From Micrococcales bacterium 31B (GTDB lineage: Bacteria > Actinomycetota > Actinomycetes > Actinomycetales > Dermabacteraceae): a DNA stretch of 64,000 nucleotides. How positions within the stretch are numbered: position 1 is the first letter of the stretch; each line of letters opens with the position of its first letter. A program made the position numbers and the translations under genes. Location of the stretch: NCBI GenBank assembly GCA_022803075.1, contig JAFFTF010000002.1:350090-414089 (forward strand). The letters are read 5' to 3'. The notes under the pieces are model-generated. The model was not told the DNA's origin, did not search any database, and saw nothing but the letters and a program-made list of their open reading frames with translations. This document shows, piece by piece, positions 39,682 to 49,038 of this stretch.

Positions 39682-40869
39682 TTATGCCGACGCGGGGGTC
39701 GCTGCCAACTCGGCCTCAATGGCGTCCGTAATGCGGGCCTCGAGGGCCTCGATGCCGATCTGTTGGATCAGCTCGATGAAGAAGCCGCGCACCACGAGCT
39801 GGCGGGCGATTTCTTGGGGGATGCCGCGCGAGGTGAGGTAGAAGATGTGCTCGTCGTCGAAGCGGCCGGTGGCGGAGGCGTGGCCCGCGCCCTCGATTTC
39901 GCCCGTTTCAATTTCGAGGTTCGGCACGCTGTCGGCGCGCGCGCCCTCGGTGAGCACGAGGTTGCGGTTCAGCTCGTACGTGTCGGTGCCTTCGGCGGCC
40001 TTGCGGATCAAGACGTCGCCGATCCACACGCTGCGCGCGCTGTCGCCCTGCAGCGCACCCTTGTAGGTGACGCGGCTGGTGCAGCGGGGCGCGGCGTGGT
40101 CTACGAAGAGGCGGTGTTCGAAGTGCTGGCCGGCGTCTGAGAAGTACAGGCCGAGCTTTTCGACCGACGCGCCGGGGCCCGTGAACTGGGTCGAGGGCTG
40201 CAGTCGCACGGCCTTGCCGCCGAGCGTGACCACCACGTGCTTGAGGGTGGCGTCGCGGCCGAGCGAGGCGAAGTGCGACGAGGCGTGTACGGCGGTGTCG
40301 TCCCACGATTGCAGCGACACGACCGTGAGGTGCGCGCCGTCGGCGACCTTGATTTCGACGTTCTGGCCGAGCACGGCGTGACCGGTGTGGTCGAGCACGA
40401 TGGTGGCCTTCGAGTGGGTGCCCGCGCTGATCACGAGGTGCTGCGCGGCGGGTTCTGCACTGCCCGTGACGGTGAGGGTCGAGATGCCCTCTACCTCGGT
40501 GTCTTTGGCGATTTCGACGATGCTCGCGGTGGCGAAAGCGTTCCAGGCGACCACGCTGATGCGGTCTTCGGGTACGCCCACCGAGCCGACCAGGGCGTCG
40601 GTGCGGTCTGCCTCGCGCAGGGTGACGCCGTCGCGCAGGTCGGAGGTGACCGTGGCGGTACCGGCGGGGCCCGCCGCGAACAGCGGCTGGAGGTCCTTCA
40701 GCGCCGAGAAGCGCCATTCTTCTTCGCGGCCGGAGGGCACGGCGAAGTCGTCGAGCTGAAACGACTTGGGGCGTGCGGCGCGCGAGGCCTCGGGGGCTTC
40801 GGTGGCGCCGTGCGTGTGATCACCGTCGAGCGTGGCGCGGGTGTGATCGGTCGTGAGTTCGGTCGTCAT
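39682..40869 (-). CDS. sufD: Fe-S cluster assembly protein SufD
   Basis: 395 aa. SufB/SufD beta-helix family: VPSGREEEWRFSALKDL near the N terminus, YFSDAGQHFEHRLFVDHAAPRCTSRVTYKGALQGDSARSVW in the centre (the HHxPxTxS-type region; key words DAGQHFEHR and YKGAL), and the C-terminal YLTSRGIPQEIARQLVVRGFF. It forms the scaffold with SufB and SufC. The ATG shares one base with the TAA of sufB. Positions are consistent with tight co-translation. Confidence 0.95.
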   Translation of the reverse strand: MTTELTTDHTRATLDGDHTHGATEAPEASRAARPKSFQLDDFAVPSGREEEWRFSALKDLQPLFAAGPAGTATVTSDLRDGVTLREADRTDALVGSVGVPEDRISVVAWNAFATASIVEIAKDTEVEGISTLTVTGSAEPAAQHLVISAGTHSKATIVLDHTGHAVLGQNVEIKVADGAHLTVVSLQSWDDTAVHASSHFASLGRDATLKHVVVTLGGKAVRLQPSTQFTGPGASVEKLGLYFSDAGQHFEHRLFVDHAAPRCTSRVTYKGALQGDSARSVWIGDVLIRKAAEGTDTYELNRNLVLTEGARADSVPNLEIETGEIEGAGHASATGRFDDEHIFYLTSRGIPQEIARQLVVRGFFIELIQQIGIEALEARITDAIEAELAATPASA

Positions 40870-42296
40870 TAGCCGACGGCCCCTTCCATCTGGAGTTCAA
40901 TGAGTCGGTTGAGTTCGAGCGCGTACTCCATGGGGAGTTCTTTCGCGATGGGCTCGATGAAGCCGCGCACGATCATCGCCATGGCTTCGGCTTCTTCCAT
41001 TCCGCGGCTCATGAGGTAGAAGAGTTGCTCTTCGCTGACCTTCGAGACGGTGGCCTCGTGGCCCATCTGCACGTCATCGGTGCGCACGTCGACGTAGGGG
41101 TACGTGTCGGTGCGGCTGATGTCGTCGACAAGCAGAGCGTCGCAGAGCACGGTCGACTTGGCGTGGTGGGCGCCGTCGAGCACCTGCACGAGGCCGCGGT
41201 ACGACGTGCGGCCGCCCGCGCGCGAGACCGACTTGGAGACGATCGAGCTGGTCGTGTGGGGCGCAGCGTGCACCATCTTCGAGCCCGTGTCTTGGTGCTG
41301 GCCCTCGCCCGCGAACGCGATCGAGAGGGTTTCACCGCGGGCGTGCTCGCCCATTAGGTACACGGCGGGGTACTTCATGGTGACCTTGGAGCCGATGTTG
41401 CCGTCGACCCATTCCATGGTGCCGCCGGCCTCCACCTTGGCGCGCTTGGTGACGAGGTTGTAGACGTTGTTCGACCAGTTCTGGATCGTCGTGTAGCGCA
41501 CGCGGGCGTCTTTCTTCACGATGATTTCGACGACCGCGGAGTGCAGCGAGTCGGACTGGTAGATGGGGGCGGTGCAACCCTCGACGTAGTGCACGAACGA
41601 GCCCTCGTCGGCGATGATGAGCGTGCGCTCGAACTGACCCATGTTTTCGGTGTTGATGCGGAAGTACGCCTGCAGGGGGATCTCCACGTGAACGCCCTTG
41701 GGGACGTACACGAACGAGCCGCCCGACCATACGGCCGTATTCAGTGCCGAGAACTTGTTGTCACCCGAGGGGATCACCGAACCAAAGTATTCCTGGAAGA
41801 TCTCGGGGTATTCCCGCAGGCCGGAGTCGGTGTCGAGAAAGACGACGCCCTGCTTTTCGAGGTCCTCGCGAATCTGGTGGTACACCACCTCGGATTCGTA
41901 CTGCGCGGCCACACCGGCCACGAGACGCTGCTTCTCGGCCTCGGGGATGCCCAGACGGTCGTACGTATTCTTAATGTCTTCGGGCAGGTCTTCCCAGCTG
42001 GTGGCCTGCTTCTCGGTCGAGCGCACGAAGTACTTGATGTTGTCGAAGTCGATGCCGTCGAGGTCGCTGCCCCAGTTCGGCATGGGCTTGCGCTCGAAGA
42101 TCTTGAGGGCCTTCTCGCGCATGTCGAGCATCCACTGCTCTTCGTTCTTGCGCGTCGAAATGTCGCGCACGACCTCGACGTTCAGGCCGCGCCGAGCAGT
42201 TGCGCCCGCGTCGTTGGCGTCATGCCAACCGTATTCGTACTTGCCGATTGAGTTAATGACCTCATCTTGAGTCATCGGCTCTGTAGCACTGCTCAT
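40869..42296 (-). CDS. sufB: Fe-S cluster assembly protein SufB
   Basis: 475 aa. Highly conserved Suf[12 protein letters not shown], the [18 protein letters not shown] segment, [25 protein letters not shown] (key words FVYVPKGV), [16 protein letters not shown] with the cluster-site Cys, and the C-terminal [23 protein letters not shown] 42296 has a GGAGGG site and overlaps the sufR stop as ATGA. The longer open frame upstream is sufR in another frame. Confidence 0.97.
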   Translation of the reverse strand: MSSATEPMTQDEVINSIGKYEYGWHDANDAGATARRGLNVEVVRDISTRKNEEQWMLDMREKALKIFERKPMPNWGSDLDGIDFDNIKYFVRSTEKQATSWEDLPEDIKNTYDRLGIPEAEKQRLVAGVAAQYESEVVYHQIREDLEKQGVVFLDTDSGLREYPEIFQEYFGSVIPSGDNKFSALNTAVWSGGSFVYVPKGVHVEIPLQAYFRINTENMGQFERTLIIADEGSFVHYVEGCTAPIYQSDSLHSAVVEIIVKKDARVRYTTIQNWSNNVYNLVTKRAKVEAGGTMEWVDGNIGSKVTMKYPAVYLMGEHARGETLSIAFAGEGQHQDTGSKMVHAAPHTTSSIVSKSVSRAGGRTSYRGLVQVLDGAHHAKSTVLCDALLVDDISRTDTYPYVDVRTDDVQMGHEATVSKVSEEQLFYLMSRGMEEAEAMAMIVRGFIEPIAKELPMEYALELNRLIELQMEGAVG

Positions 42297-43063
42297 TGTG
42301 GTGTTCCCTCCAGGAGTGGGATGTTGGTGGTGCAGGAATGGCCGCCCTGAGCGAGCGTCGCGAGACGCTGCACGGGCACACCCAGCATTTTCGCGAGGCC
42401 TTGAGTTTCGGCCTCGCAAAGTTCGGGGTATTGCTTCGCGGCGTGCTGCACCGGGCAGTTGCCCTGGCACAGTTGCAGCGAGGCGATATGAACGGACGCG
42501 GGGGCGGTCGGCCGGGCAGGGTGGCCGACGCTGGCCCCGGGGCGGGCCACGGTGGGCCCGGGGCGGGCACTGGCCGCGTAACCCAACTCAGCCAAGATTT
42601 CGGCGAGCTTTTCGACCTTCTCGCGCACCGGAGCGTCCGGGCTGATGCGCGCGTTGAGAATGGTTTCGATCTGCGACCAGCGGTCGGCGGCGAAGGCGCG
42701 CACGGCGTCGTCCCCGCCGAGTCGGCGCAGGTGATCGAGCGCCTGGAGGGCGAGGCCCTCGTAGTCGCGGGGCTGGGTGATCTCGGCTTTGTCGCCCTCG
42801 TGGAGCGCGACGTAGTGGCGCGAGGGGCGGCCGCGGCGGCGCTGACCGAGCAGGGCGGGCTGTTCGCGCTCGCTGATCAGGCCGTCGTCGACGAGGGCCT
42901 GCAGGTGGCGACGGATGCCGCTCACGGTGAGGTCGAATTGGTGCGCCAGTTCGGTGGCGCCGATGGGGCCCTGCTGCATGATCGCGTGCAGGAGGCGCTC
43001 GCGCGTGCCTTCGTGCTGGCTGTCTGCGGGTGCGACGAGTCGCTCGGGGGTTTGAGTACCCAT
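42293..43063 (-). CDS. sufR: SufR-like Fe-S sensing repressor of the suf operon
   Basis: 256 aa. An N-terminal winged HTH ([30 protein letters not shown]) and a C-terminal cysteine set ([22 protein letters not shown], then GHSC) that matches the SufR cluster-binding pattern CxxxC...C...C. It overlaps sufB and heads the operon. Loss of its cluster under iron shortage or oxidative stress would de-repress suf. ATG 43063 (MGTQTPERL) is chosen; the frame extends upstream through the operator region. Confidence 0.92.
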   Translation of the reverse strand: MGTQTPERLVAPADSQHEGTRERLLHAIMQQGPIGATELAHQFDLTVSGIRRHLQALVDDGLISEREQPALLGQRRRGRPSRHYVALHEGDKAEITQPRDYEGLALQALDHLRRLGGDDAVRAFAADRWSQIETILNARISPDAPVREKVEKLAEILAELGYAASARPGPTVARPGASVGHPARPTAPASVHIASLQLCQGNCPVQHAAKQYPELCEAETQGLAKMLGVPVQRLATLAQGGHSCTTNIPLLEGTPQ

Positions 43064-43107
43064 GCCGCTCACCCGCTCGCCTCGCGCCGCTGGAAAATAA
43101 ATTAACA

Positions 43108-43117
43108 ACACTAGTGT
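43108..43117 (-). promoter_or_regulatory. Probable SufR operator
   Basis: The perfect palindrome ACACTAGTGT sits in an AT-rich 30 bp upstream of sufR, between a TTACGA (-35-like) and TTAATT/ATTTAT (-10-like) pair on the minus strand. The flanking CAAC and GTCG extend partial symmetry. Autoregulation of the suf operon is the expected role. Confidence 0.6.
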
Positions 43118-43201
43118 GTCGTAATTGCGGCGGGCGGGTCTAGCAAGGCATGCCTAAGTATGGAGTCGGGTGCGTCACGTGTGGTGAGGCGCAATACAGA
43201 A

Positions 43202-43237
43202 AGCGCCGGGATGTCGATACGTCGACATCCCGGCGCT
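43202..43237 (-). terminator. Terminator after the M60 peptidase gene
   Basis: A perfect 16-bp stem: AGCGCCGGGATGTCGA (43202-43217) pairs with TCGACATCCCGGCGCT (43222-43237) around a TACG loop. On the minus strand it is followed by CTTTCTGT. Confidence 0.85.
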
Positions 43238-43273
43238 GCTGTGTTGGGGTGCTCGCGGAAAAACCGCTACGGC

Positions 43274-45976
43274 CTAAAAGACCAGGTTGTACCACCATTC
43301 GTGACCGAACATCTGTTGCACGAGGGCTTGCGCCTCGCGCACCGATTGCGAGTTCGAACCATCGCGGCGGCCACGGTCACGCGTGGGCGCCGCCGGGCGC
43401 TGCGGCGCGGGCTTGACCGTCGGCGTTGGCGTGGGGGCCACCGTCGGCTGGACGGTGGATTCGACCGTGGGTTCGACCGTGGGTTCAACCGTGGGTTCGA
43501 CCGTGGGTTCAACCGTGGGTTCAACCGTGGGTTCGACCGTGGGTTCGACCGTAGGTTCCACCGTGGGTTCGACCGTGGGTTCGACCGTGGGCTCCAACGT
43601 CGGCTCCACCGTCGGCTCGACCGTGGGTTCCACCGTCGGCTCCACTGCGGGCTCGACCGGGACCAGCGCCTCCAACTGAGCACCGAACTGCTCGCGCAGC
43701 TCGGCGGCCGACGCCTGCGACAGGCTATCGATCGACGCGAGCAGACGACCCGCGCGCTGCGCGAACAGACCCTCCGGGTTCGCCGCGACCGCATCGAGCA
43801 GCGCCTGAGCGTTGCGGGCGATTTCATCGCGAAGGGCCGCCTCGGCGGCAAAGGTGGCGTCCGCGCCAACGGGCCCCGCGGCGTCCGCAATTTCTGCCTT
43901 CACGAGACCGTGGGCCGTGACGACCCACTCCTGCTGGGTGGCCGTGTACTGCAGAGCGGTCAGGCGACGTTCCGTCGACGACTCAACAACGCGCAGGCGA
44001 TCCGGTTCGCGGTGCATGGCGACGATGCGCGTGCCGACGGGCGCGGCCAGTTGAGTCAGGGGCTCGTTGCTGCCGGCCTGGTTGCCGATGTATGAGCGGC
44101 TCAGCAGTTCGCTGCCGTTCGGCGCGATGACCTTGAGGTTCGCGTACTCGTCGGTGAACAGCACGTGCGGGCTGCGGTTCAGGTCGCGGATCGTGACCGC
44201 AGCGGCAGCGCGGTCGTAGTTCACGGAGAGGAACCCATCGTTGCCGAGACCCACGAATTCGAGGCGGGCCGAACCCGCGCCTATGGTGGCCGGGGCGTCC
44301 TCGTACGAAACCTGCGAACCTTGGTCGCCCAGCGTCACCGCGACGGCACCCGTCGCGGGCTCGAAGCCGGTCACCGTGTCGGCCGGGTAGCGCACGGTGT
44401 ACGTGCCCACGGGAACGCTGTCGAACGTGGCGACGCCGGCGCGGAACGGGGCCGAGGCCACCTCGGTGACGCCGTCGAACAGGCGCACGGTCTGGCCTTC
44501 GAGACCGCTCACAGCGGCGGACTGCGCCGTGATCGTTGTGCTCGTGCTGTAGTTGAGGGTGCGCAGTTCGGCGGTGGTAACGAGCGCGCCGCGCGAATCC
44601 TTGCCGAGTTGTTGCTTCACCGCGTCTGCATCGGCCACCTCGGGGAACAGGTAGCGGATGGGCAGCACGAGGGTGGTGGGCTGGTAGTCCATGAGGCGCT
44701 GACGCACGGGGTCCGAGAGGCGCAGTGCCGACTTCTCGTACAGGGCGGTGACGTTGAAGCCGTTCGCGAGACCCATTTCGGTGGCGATCAGGTCGCCGCG
44801 GCGCGTGTCGTTAAACTGCGCGCCGAGCTCGGCCTGCAGCTCGCGCACGCGCTGGTTGAAGGGGGCGAGCGCGTTCACGCCGCCGGCGGCGTCGCGGATG
44901 CGCAGCACGAAGTCGAGCTTGTCGCGCAGCCCGGCACCCACAATGTTGGCGGTGCCGTTGGCGAGGTACCGCTCGTCCATGGGATCGTGCTGCACCTCTT
45001 TGTTCATGCCGGGGTAGATCCACTCCGAGGCATTGTTGACGTTGCCCTGCATCGAGTGCGCGTAGACGTTGTTCCAGACCTCACCGAGGGCCAGGTCGTC
45101 GGCGCCCGCGGGCATGGTCATGGGCGCGTCGTAGCCGTGGCCAAACTCGTGCAGCAGCAACCAGCCGCTGTTGTTCCCGAGGTAATCGCCGAGGCTCCCG
45201 CTGTTCATGGCCACGTAGTCGTTGGCCGAGTAGTAGGCGGCGCCGGAGCCGTGGCGGTCGGGACGCACGAAGAAGCGCATCTCGCGGTCGTGGTGGATCG
45301 GGTTGGCATGACTATCATCGACTCCCAACCACGTGTCGTAGCTCGTCACGACCGCGCGGTAGCCCTCGATGAGCTGGTCGAGCGAGGTCAGGCCGCGGTG
45401 GCCGGTGCCGTCTGTCATGGCCTTCACGCTGGGCTTGTCGACGGCGGGGACGAGCAGCGAGGCCGCATCGTCTTCAATGACAGCGAACGGCGAACCGCCC
45501 TGCTCCCACTCCGCGTAGAAATCGGTGCCGTTCTCACCGTGGGTGAAGACGGGCGTGTCGTAGGACGTGCCCGAGGCCACGCGGAACTCCACCGTGGGAG
45601 CGGTGGGCCAGGTCGTTTCGTCCTGTAGGCGAATGAAGGCGACGCTCGCGGCCTTCGCGGTGACGGAGGACCACGCGCCGTTCTCGGGGGCGGTCACTTG
45701 CGCGTCGGTGGTCGAGCTGTCGCTCAGTAGGTTGACCGCGACGGGAGCGTTGCCGCTGGCAACGCGGAACTCCAGCACCGCGTTGGCGTCGAGAGTGACG
45801 CCCAGGGCCTGGCGGGCCATGCCCGTGCCGCGCGATGGGAGCGCGGTACTGCCTGATTTCAGTACGTCGGCTGTGATGGTTTCAGTCTCACCTGCTGAGG
45901 TGAGTGCGTGGGCGCTGGGGGCTAGGCCCACGACGGCGAGAAGAGCCACAGTTAGGGCTCGAAGGGAAAATCGCAC
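43274..45976 (-). CDS. Secreted M60-family (enhancin-like) metallopeptidase
   Basis: 900 aa. The signal peptide RALTVALLAVVGLAPSAHA is followed by a beta-rich N-terminal part. The peptidase has the zinc motif LLHEFGHGYDAPMTMPAG and the downstream glutamate in LGEVWNNVYAHS, the M60 gluzincin pattern HExxH(x)nE. Such enzymes cut O-glycoproteins such as mucins. A C-terminal low-complexity stalk of about 17 VEPT-like repeats and a short tail (GHEWWYNLVF) end the protein; no LPxTG sortase signal is visible. Start GTG 45976 follows AAGGAGG. With the GH35 enzyme it suggests a host- or glycan-associated lifestyle. Confidence 0.88.
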   Translation of the reverse strand: MRFSLRALTVALLAVVGLAPSAHALTSAGETETITADVLKSGSTALPSRGTGMARQALGVTLDANAVLEFRVASGNAPVAVNLLSDSSTTDAQVTAPENGAWSSVTAKAASVAFIRLQDETTWPTAPTVEFRVASGTSYDTPVFTHGENGTDFYAEWEQGGSPFAVIEDDAASLLVPAVDKPSVKAMTDGTGHRGLTSLDQLIEGYRAVVTSYDTWLGVDDSHANPIHHDREMRFFVRPDRHGSGAAYYSANDYVAMNSGSLGDYLGNNSGWLLLHEFGHGYDAPMTMPAGADDLALGEVWNNVYAHSMQGNVNNASEWIYPGMNKEVQHDPMDERYLANGTANIVGAGLRDKLDFVLRIRDAAGGVNALAPFNQRVRELQAELGAQFNDTRRGDLIATEMGLANGFNVTALYEKSALRLSDPVRQRLMDYQPTTLVLPIRYLFPEVADADAVKQQLGKDSRGALVTTAELRTLNYSTSTTITAQSAAVSGLEGQTVRLFDGVTEVASAPFRAGVATFDSVPVGTYTVRYPADTVTGFEPATGAVAVTLGDQGSQVSYEDAPATIGAGSARLEFVGLGNDGFLSVNYDRAAAAVTIRDLNRSPHVLFTDEYANLKVIAPNGSELLSRSYIGNQAGSNEPLTQLAAPVGTRIVAMHREPDRLRVVESSTERRLTALQYTATQQEWVVTAHGLVKAEIADAAGPVGADATFAAEAALRDEIARNAQALLDAVAANPEGLFAQRAGRLLASIDSLSQASAAELREQFGAQLEALVPVEPAVEPTVEPTVEPTVEPTLEPTVEPTVEPTVEPTVEPTVEPTVEPTVEPTVEPTVEPTVEPTVESTVQPTVAPTPTPTVKPAPQRPAAPTRDRGRRDGSNSQSVREAQALVQQMFGHEWWYNLVF
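43439..43660. repeat. 12-bp tandem repeats coding VEPT in the M60 gene
   Basis: Units such as GGTTCGACCGTG (plus strand) repeat about 17 times with small changes (TTC/CTC, CGACC/CAACC). They encode VEPT, with a few LEPT, VEST or VQPT variants. Confidence 0.9.
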
Positions 45977-46017
45977 CGTACCTCCTTAGAATGTGCGACT
46001 GCGATACTAACAATTTA

Positions 46018-46354
46018 AACTAAGTCGTGCGGGCGCCCAAAGCGTCCCAATGTCACTCAGAGTGACGGATATGGGCAAAGATCATACCTTACAGTGAGCT
46101 TGTTGCCCGTGACACTAAGCACGCCTGTGGGCGCGGCTGCCTGAACAGCACGAACGCACGGGGCTCCGCTCGGGCGGCCCCGTGTCACGCTGAAACAAAA
46201 TCTGGTCACTTCAGATCGAATTTCGGGGCGGGCCAGGCAATTGAGGGCGGGGCGTTACCGTGGACGCGCGGGTGCCTCGCTGGCACCGACTCCCCCGCTG
46301 GCCCGTGGCCCGGGCCGGGCAACCCCGCCACCCGCGCGTCCGGGCACCTGGGTC
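46018..46354. other. Gene-free stretch with strong inverted repeats
   Basis: No protein gene is supported here. It holds the upstream region of the M60 gene, a hairpin-like CACGGGGC/GCCCCGTG pair near 46160-46185, and a larger structure. In the latter GGACGCGCGGGTG (46262-46274) pairs perfectly with CACCCGCGCGTCC (46329-46341), enclosing GGTGCC/GGCACC and GCCCG/CGGGC stems. It may be a structured RNA or a terminator-like element. Confidence 0.45.
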
Positions 46355-46458
46355 TGTGTCAACGGCGGTTTGGAATTGACCGTTGGCGGCAAGTATTTTT
46401 GGACAGGGTCAGGCGCTTGGGTGTGCTGGGTGTGTGGGGCGTCTGACCGGGTTGTTGG

Positions 46459-47246
46459 TTAGTTCATGGGTCGGGTTCCTTTCCCGCTTTGGGCTTGCAT
46501 GAGCCTGATGGATTCGCCGCTGGTTTGGCAGAGGTGTGCGTGGTGCAGGAGTCGGTCTACGGTTGCGGTGGCAATTGTTTTGGGCATGAGTTCATCGAAT
46601 CCTGAGGGGTGAATGTTTGAGCTGATTGCTAATGATCGCTTCTCGTAGGAGGCTTCTACGACGCGGTAGAAGCCCTCGGCTGCGTCGGTGGAGACGGGTA
46701 ACAGGCCTATGTCATCGATGCAGATGAGATCTACGTTGGTAGCGCGGGTAATGGCTTTGTTGACACTGTCGTCGATTCGGTGTCGGCGTACGAGGGCACC
46801 GAGGTCTTCCATGCTCAGCCAGGACACCGACATGCCCTGATCGATGGCTTGTTGGCCTAGGGCTTCTAGGAGCAGGGTCTTACCGGTGCCGGAGGGCCCG
46901 CAGGCGATCAGGTTCTCCCGCCGCCGCACCCACTCCAGGGTCCGTAGGAATGACGTGGTTGCTGGTGGAAGGGTGGACAGTGCTTCGTCCAGACGTCGAA
47001 GGTTTTCCCCGTGGGGAATCCGGCGCGTTTGCGTCGAGTGGCTAGCATCGACTGGTTGCGGCCGGTCGCTTCGGCTTCGAGCAGGACACGAACAACTTCG
47101 GTAGGGTCCCAACGTTGGGCTTTCGCGGTGGCCAGAACCTCGGTGACGACAGCACGGGCGTGCGGCATCCTCGTGGTGCGCATCAGGGCGATCACGTTTT
47201 CCACTGCCGCGTCAGGCCGTGGCGGGCTCAGGGTGTTAGCGTTCAT
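46459..47246 (-). pseudogene. istB: IS21 helper ATPase IstB, one-base frameshift
   Basis: The N-terminal part (ATG 47246, MNANTLSPPRPDAAVENVIA ... RAGFPTGKTFDVW) and the C-terminal part (DEALSTLPPATTSFL, Walker A ACGPSGTGKTLLLEALG, Walker B LICIDDIGLLP) are in different frames. Comparison with the usual IstB text, TFDVW-DEA, shows that one base is missing in the C-run at 46989-46990. Otherwise the gene is full length. This could be a real inactivating deletion or a sequencing error in a homopolymer. The start overlaps the end of istA. Confidence 0.88.
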
Positions 47247-48785
47247 CGAGGGTTCCTTCACTGTTTTCATTACGGGTGGGTGTTACGGGTGTGGTGCCGA
47301 AGGTGGCCCAACTGCTGGTGCCTTGGCTTAGCCATTGGTCCTGGTCGGTGACGGTGTGGGTGGCGTCGGTGGCCTGGCCTGGCCTGCCGGTGGTGACGAT
47401 GGAGAGCAGGTCAGCGTGGGTGAAGCGTTGATGCACGGCCGCTGCGCCTAAGCCCTTGTCGACTTCGGTGGTGCCTAAGACCTTGGCGAGGGTGACGGCG
47501 CGTTCCATTTTGTGTCGGATCTTTTGTGTCCCGGCGGCAGCGGCTTCCTTCAGCCAGAGCGCTGCGCCGGCCCCGAGGGCTAGGAATTCTGTCTCCGCCT
47601 GGTTGGTCGGTCGGATCACTCGTTCCAGGGCACCAGCAGGGGCTGGTGGGAAGTGGCTCTCGATGATCGCGGGCGTGCCGGGGCGGGTGCGGTGGTGGCG
47701 GGCAACCTCGACCGGGCCCGCGTCATCGACGTGGACGATGACGACCTCGGTGTCGGTGGCGCGGACCCAAACCATGGCCCCCATGAGGGTGTGCGGCACG
47801 GAGTAACGACACTTTTCGAAGGTGACCATGGGTGTGTTCGGTGGGACCTGCCGGGTGTGGCCGAAACTTGCCGTGACGGGGGTTGCGGGAACCGCATGCA
47901 GTCGGGGTCGTTCAAGCACGCGGAGCATGTCGCGGGGGATTTCCAGCGTAGCCCGGTGCACCCGTGAGTTCACTTCGTCCATAAACACCTGGCAGGCCGC
48001 TTCCAACTCGGTGAAAGACCCATAAACGGGCGCAAGGTTCGTATCCTGCGGGACTAAGTCGGCTTTGGCGATTTTGACCGCGTTCTCTACCCCGCCCTTG
48101 GACGCGGGGTCAGCCGGTAGGCAGGTCTGCAGTGAGGTTGAGTAGTACCTCGCGAACGCGACAATCTGAGGGTTTCGCACTGGGATGCCGGCAACGTGTT
48201 CGACCGTGACGGTCTTTTCGTTATCGGTCAAAATGTAAGTGGGAACCCCGCCGATCAGGCGAAACGACCGGTCCAGGCAGCGAACACGCTCGGCAGGGTC
48301 TTGTCCCGCAACGGGAGCACGATACGAAACCGTGAGAACGCCAGCCAGGCGACGAACAGTACCGTCTTCTTGCCGTCTACGACGGGCCCGTCACCGTAGT
48401 CATACTGAAGCCACAGGCCTGGCTCCGCGGTCCACGGGCGGTGCACGCGGACATTGCGGGCCCGATAGGTGGCCTTCAGTTCCGCCAGAACATACCGTGT
48501 GGTCCGTTCACACCCGGTGTACCCCAAGGCGAGGAGCTTCTCATGCACGACGTCGCCGCGGATCTTCCCACGGGACTGCTCCACCCAGTCGGTTATCAGA
48601 GGCAGGAACGGATCGGTAATCCGGCCACGGCGACGCGCCAGGGGCGACTGCGCGCCTTCCTGACGGGCCTTCACGTAAGAGCGCACCGTGTTGTGTGATA
48701 CACCGCAGATTTTCGCGGCGTCCCGGTACGACCGGGTTAAATCGTAAGCAGCTAAAATTTCCATGAACTCTCCTGGAGACTTCAC
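47236..48785 (-). pseudogene. istA: IS21 transposase IstA, one-base frameshift
   Basis: The start is probably GTG 48785 (VKSPGEFMEILAAYDLTRSY), after AAGGAAGGGG. The HTH region (AAKICGVSHNTVRSYVKARQ) and the first part of the DDE core (WLQYDYGDGPVVDGKKTVLFVAWLAFSRF, key words QYDYGDGP) are in one frame. The rest (YILTDNEKTVTVEHVAG, SKGGVENAVKIAKADLVP with the catalytic Glu, and the C-terminal domain) is in another. One base appears lost at 48276-48277 (GCCTGGAC where GCCCTGGAC is expected). Without it the catalytic triad cannot be assembled. Confidence 0.88.
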
Positions 48786-49038
48786 AACAAGCCCCTTCCT
48801 TCCCTTCGACGGGTGAAAAAACGATTGGCATCGCCATTTCACCGCGGAAGGAAGGGGCTCTCCCCGTAACGAACGAGGGAATGGACAAGGGCATCCCCAG
48901 CACGCAAGACCATCCATGATGGCCACCCGATGTTCAAAAATGCTTGCCGCCACTGGTCAAAACCACTGCCGTGAACGGTCAGTCAGATTTTCCGCCCCCG
49001 GTCAGTTTAAAGTTGCCGCTAACAGTCGGGTCAAACGG

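Larger units (their letters stand above)
46355..49024. mobile_element. IS21-family insertion sequence, both genes frameshifted
   Basis: About 2.67 kb. Left end TGTGTCAACGGCGGTTTGGA at 46355; right end (minus strand) TGTTAGCGGCAACTTTAAAC from 49024. Internal secondary repeats also match between the ends: TTGACC..TGGCGGCAAG..ATTTTTG near 46376-46414 and, inverted, near 48930-48962. Multiple terminal binding sites are usual for IS21. It carries istA and istB. Both flanks end in GGGTC (46350-46354 and 49028-49032), but a precise target duplication is not certain. The right end lies 14 bp from the first CRISPR repeat. Confidence 0.85.

Noticed and set aside
46347-49032. An 8-bp target duplication for the IS21 element (CCTGGGTC and GTCGGGTC).
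   Set aside because: Only the last five bases agree, and the exact right end is ambiguous by a few bases, so it is not claimed.
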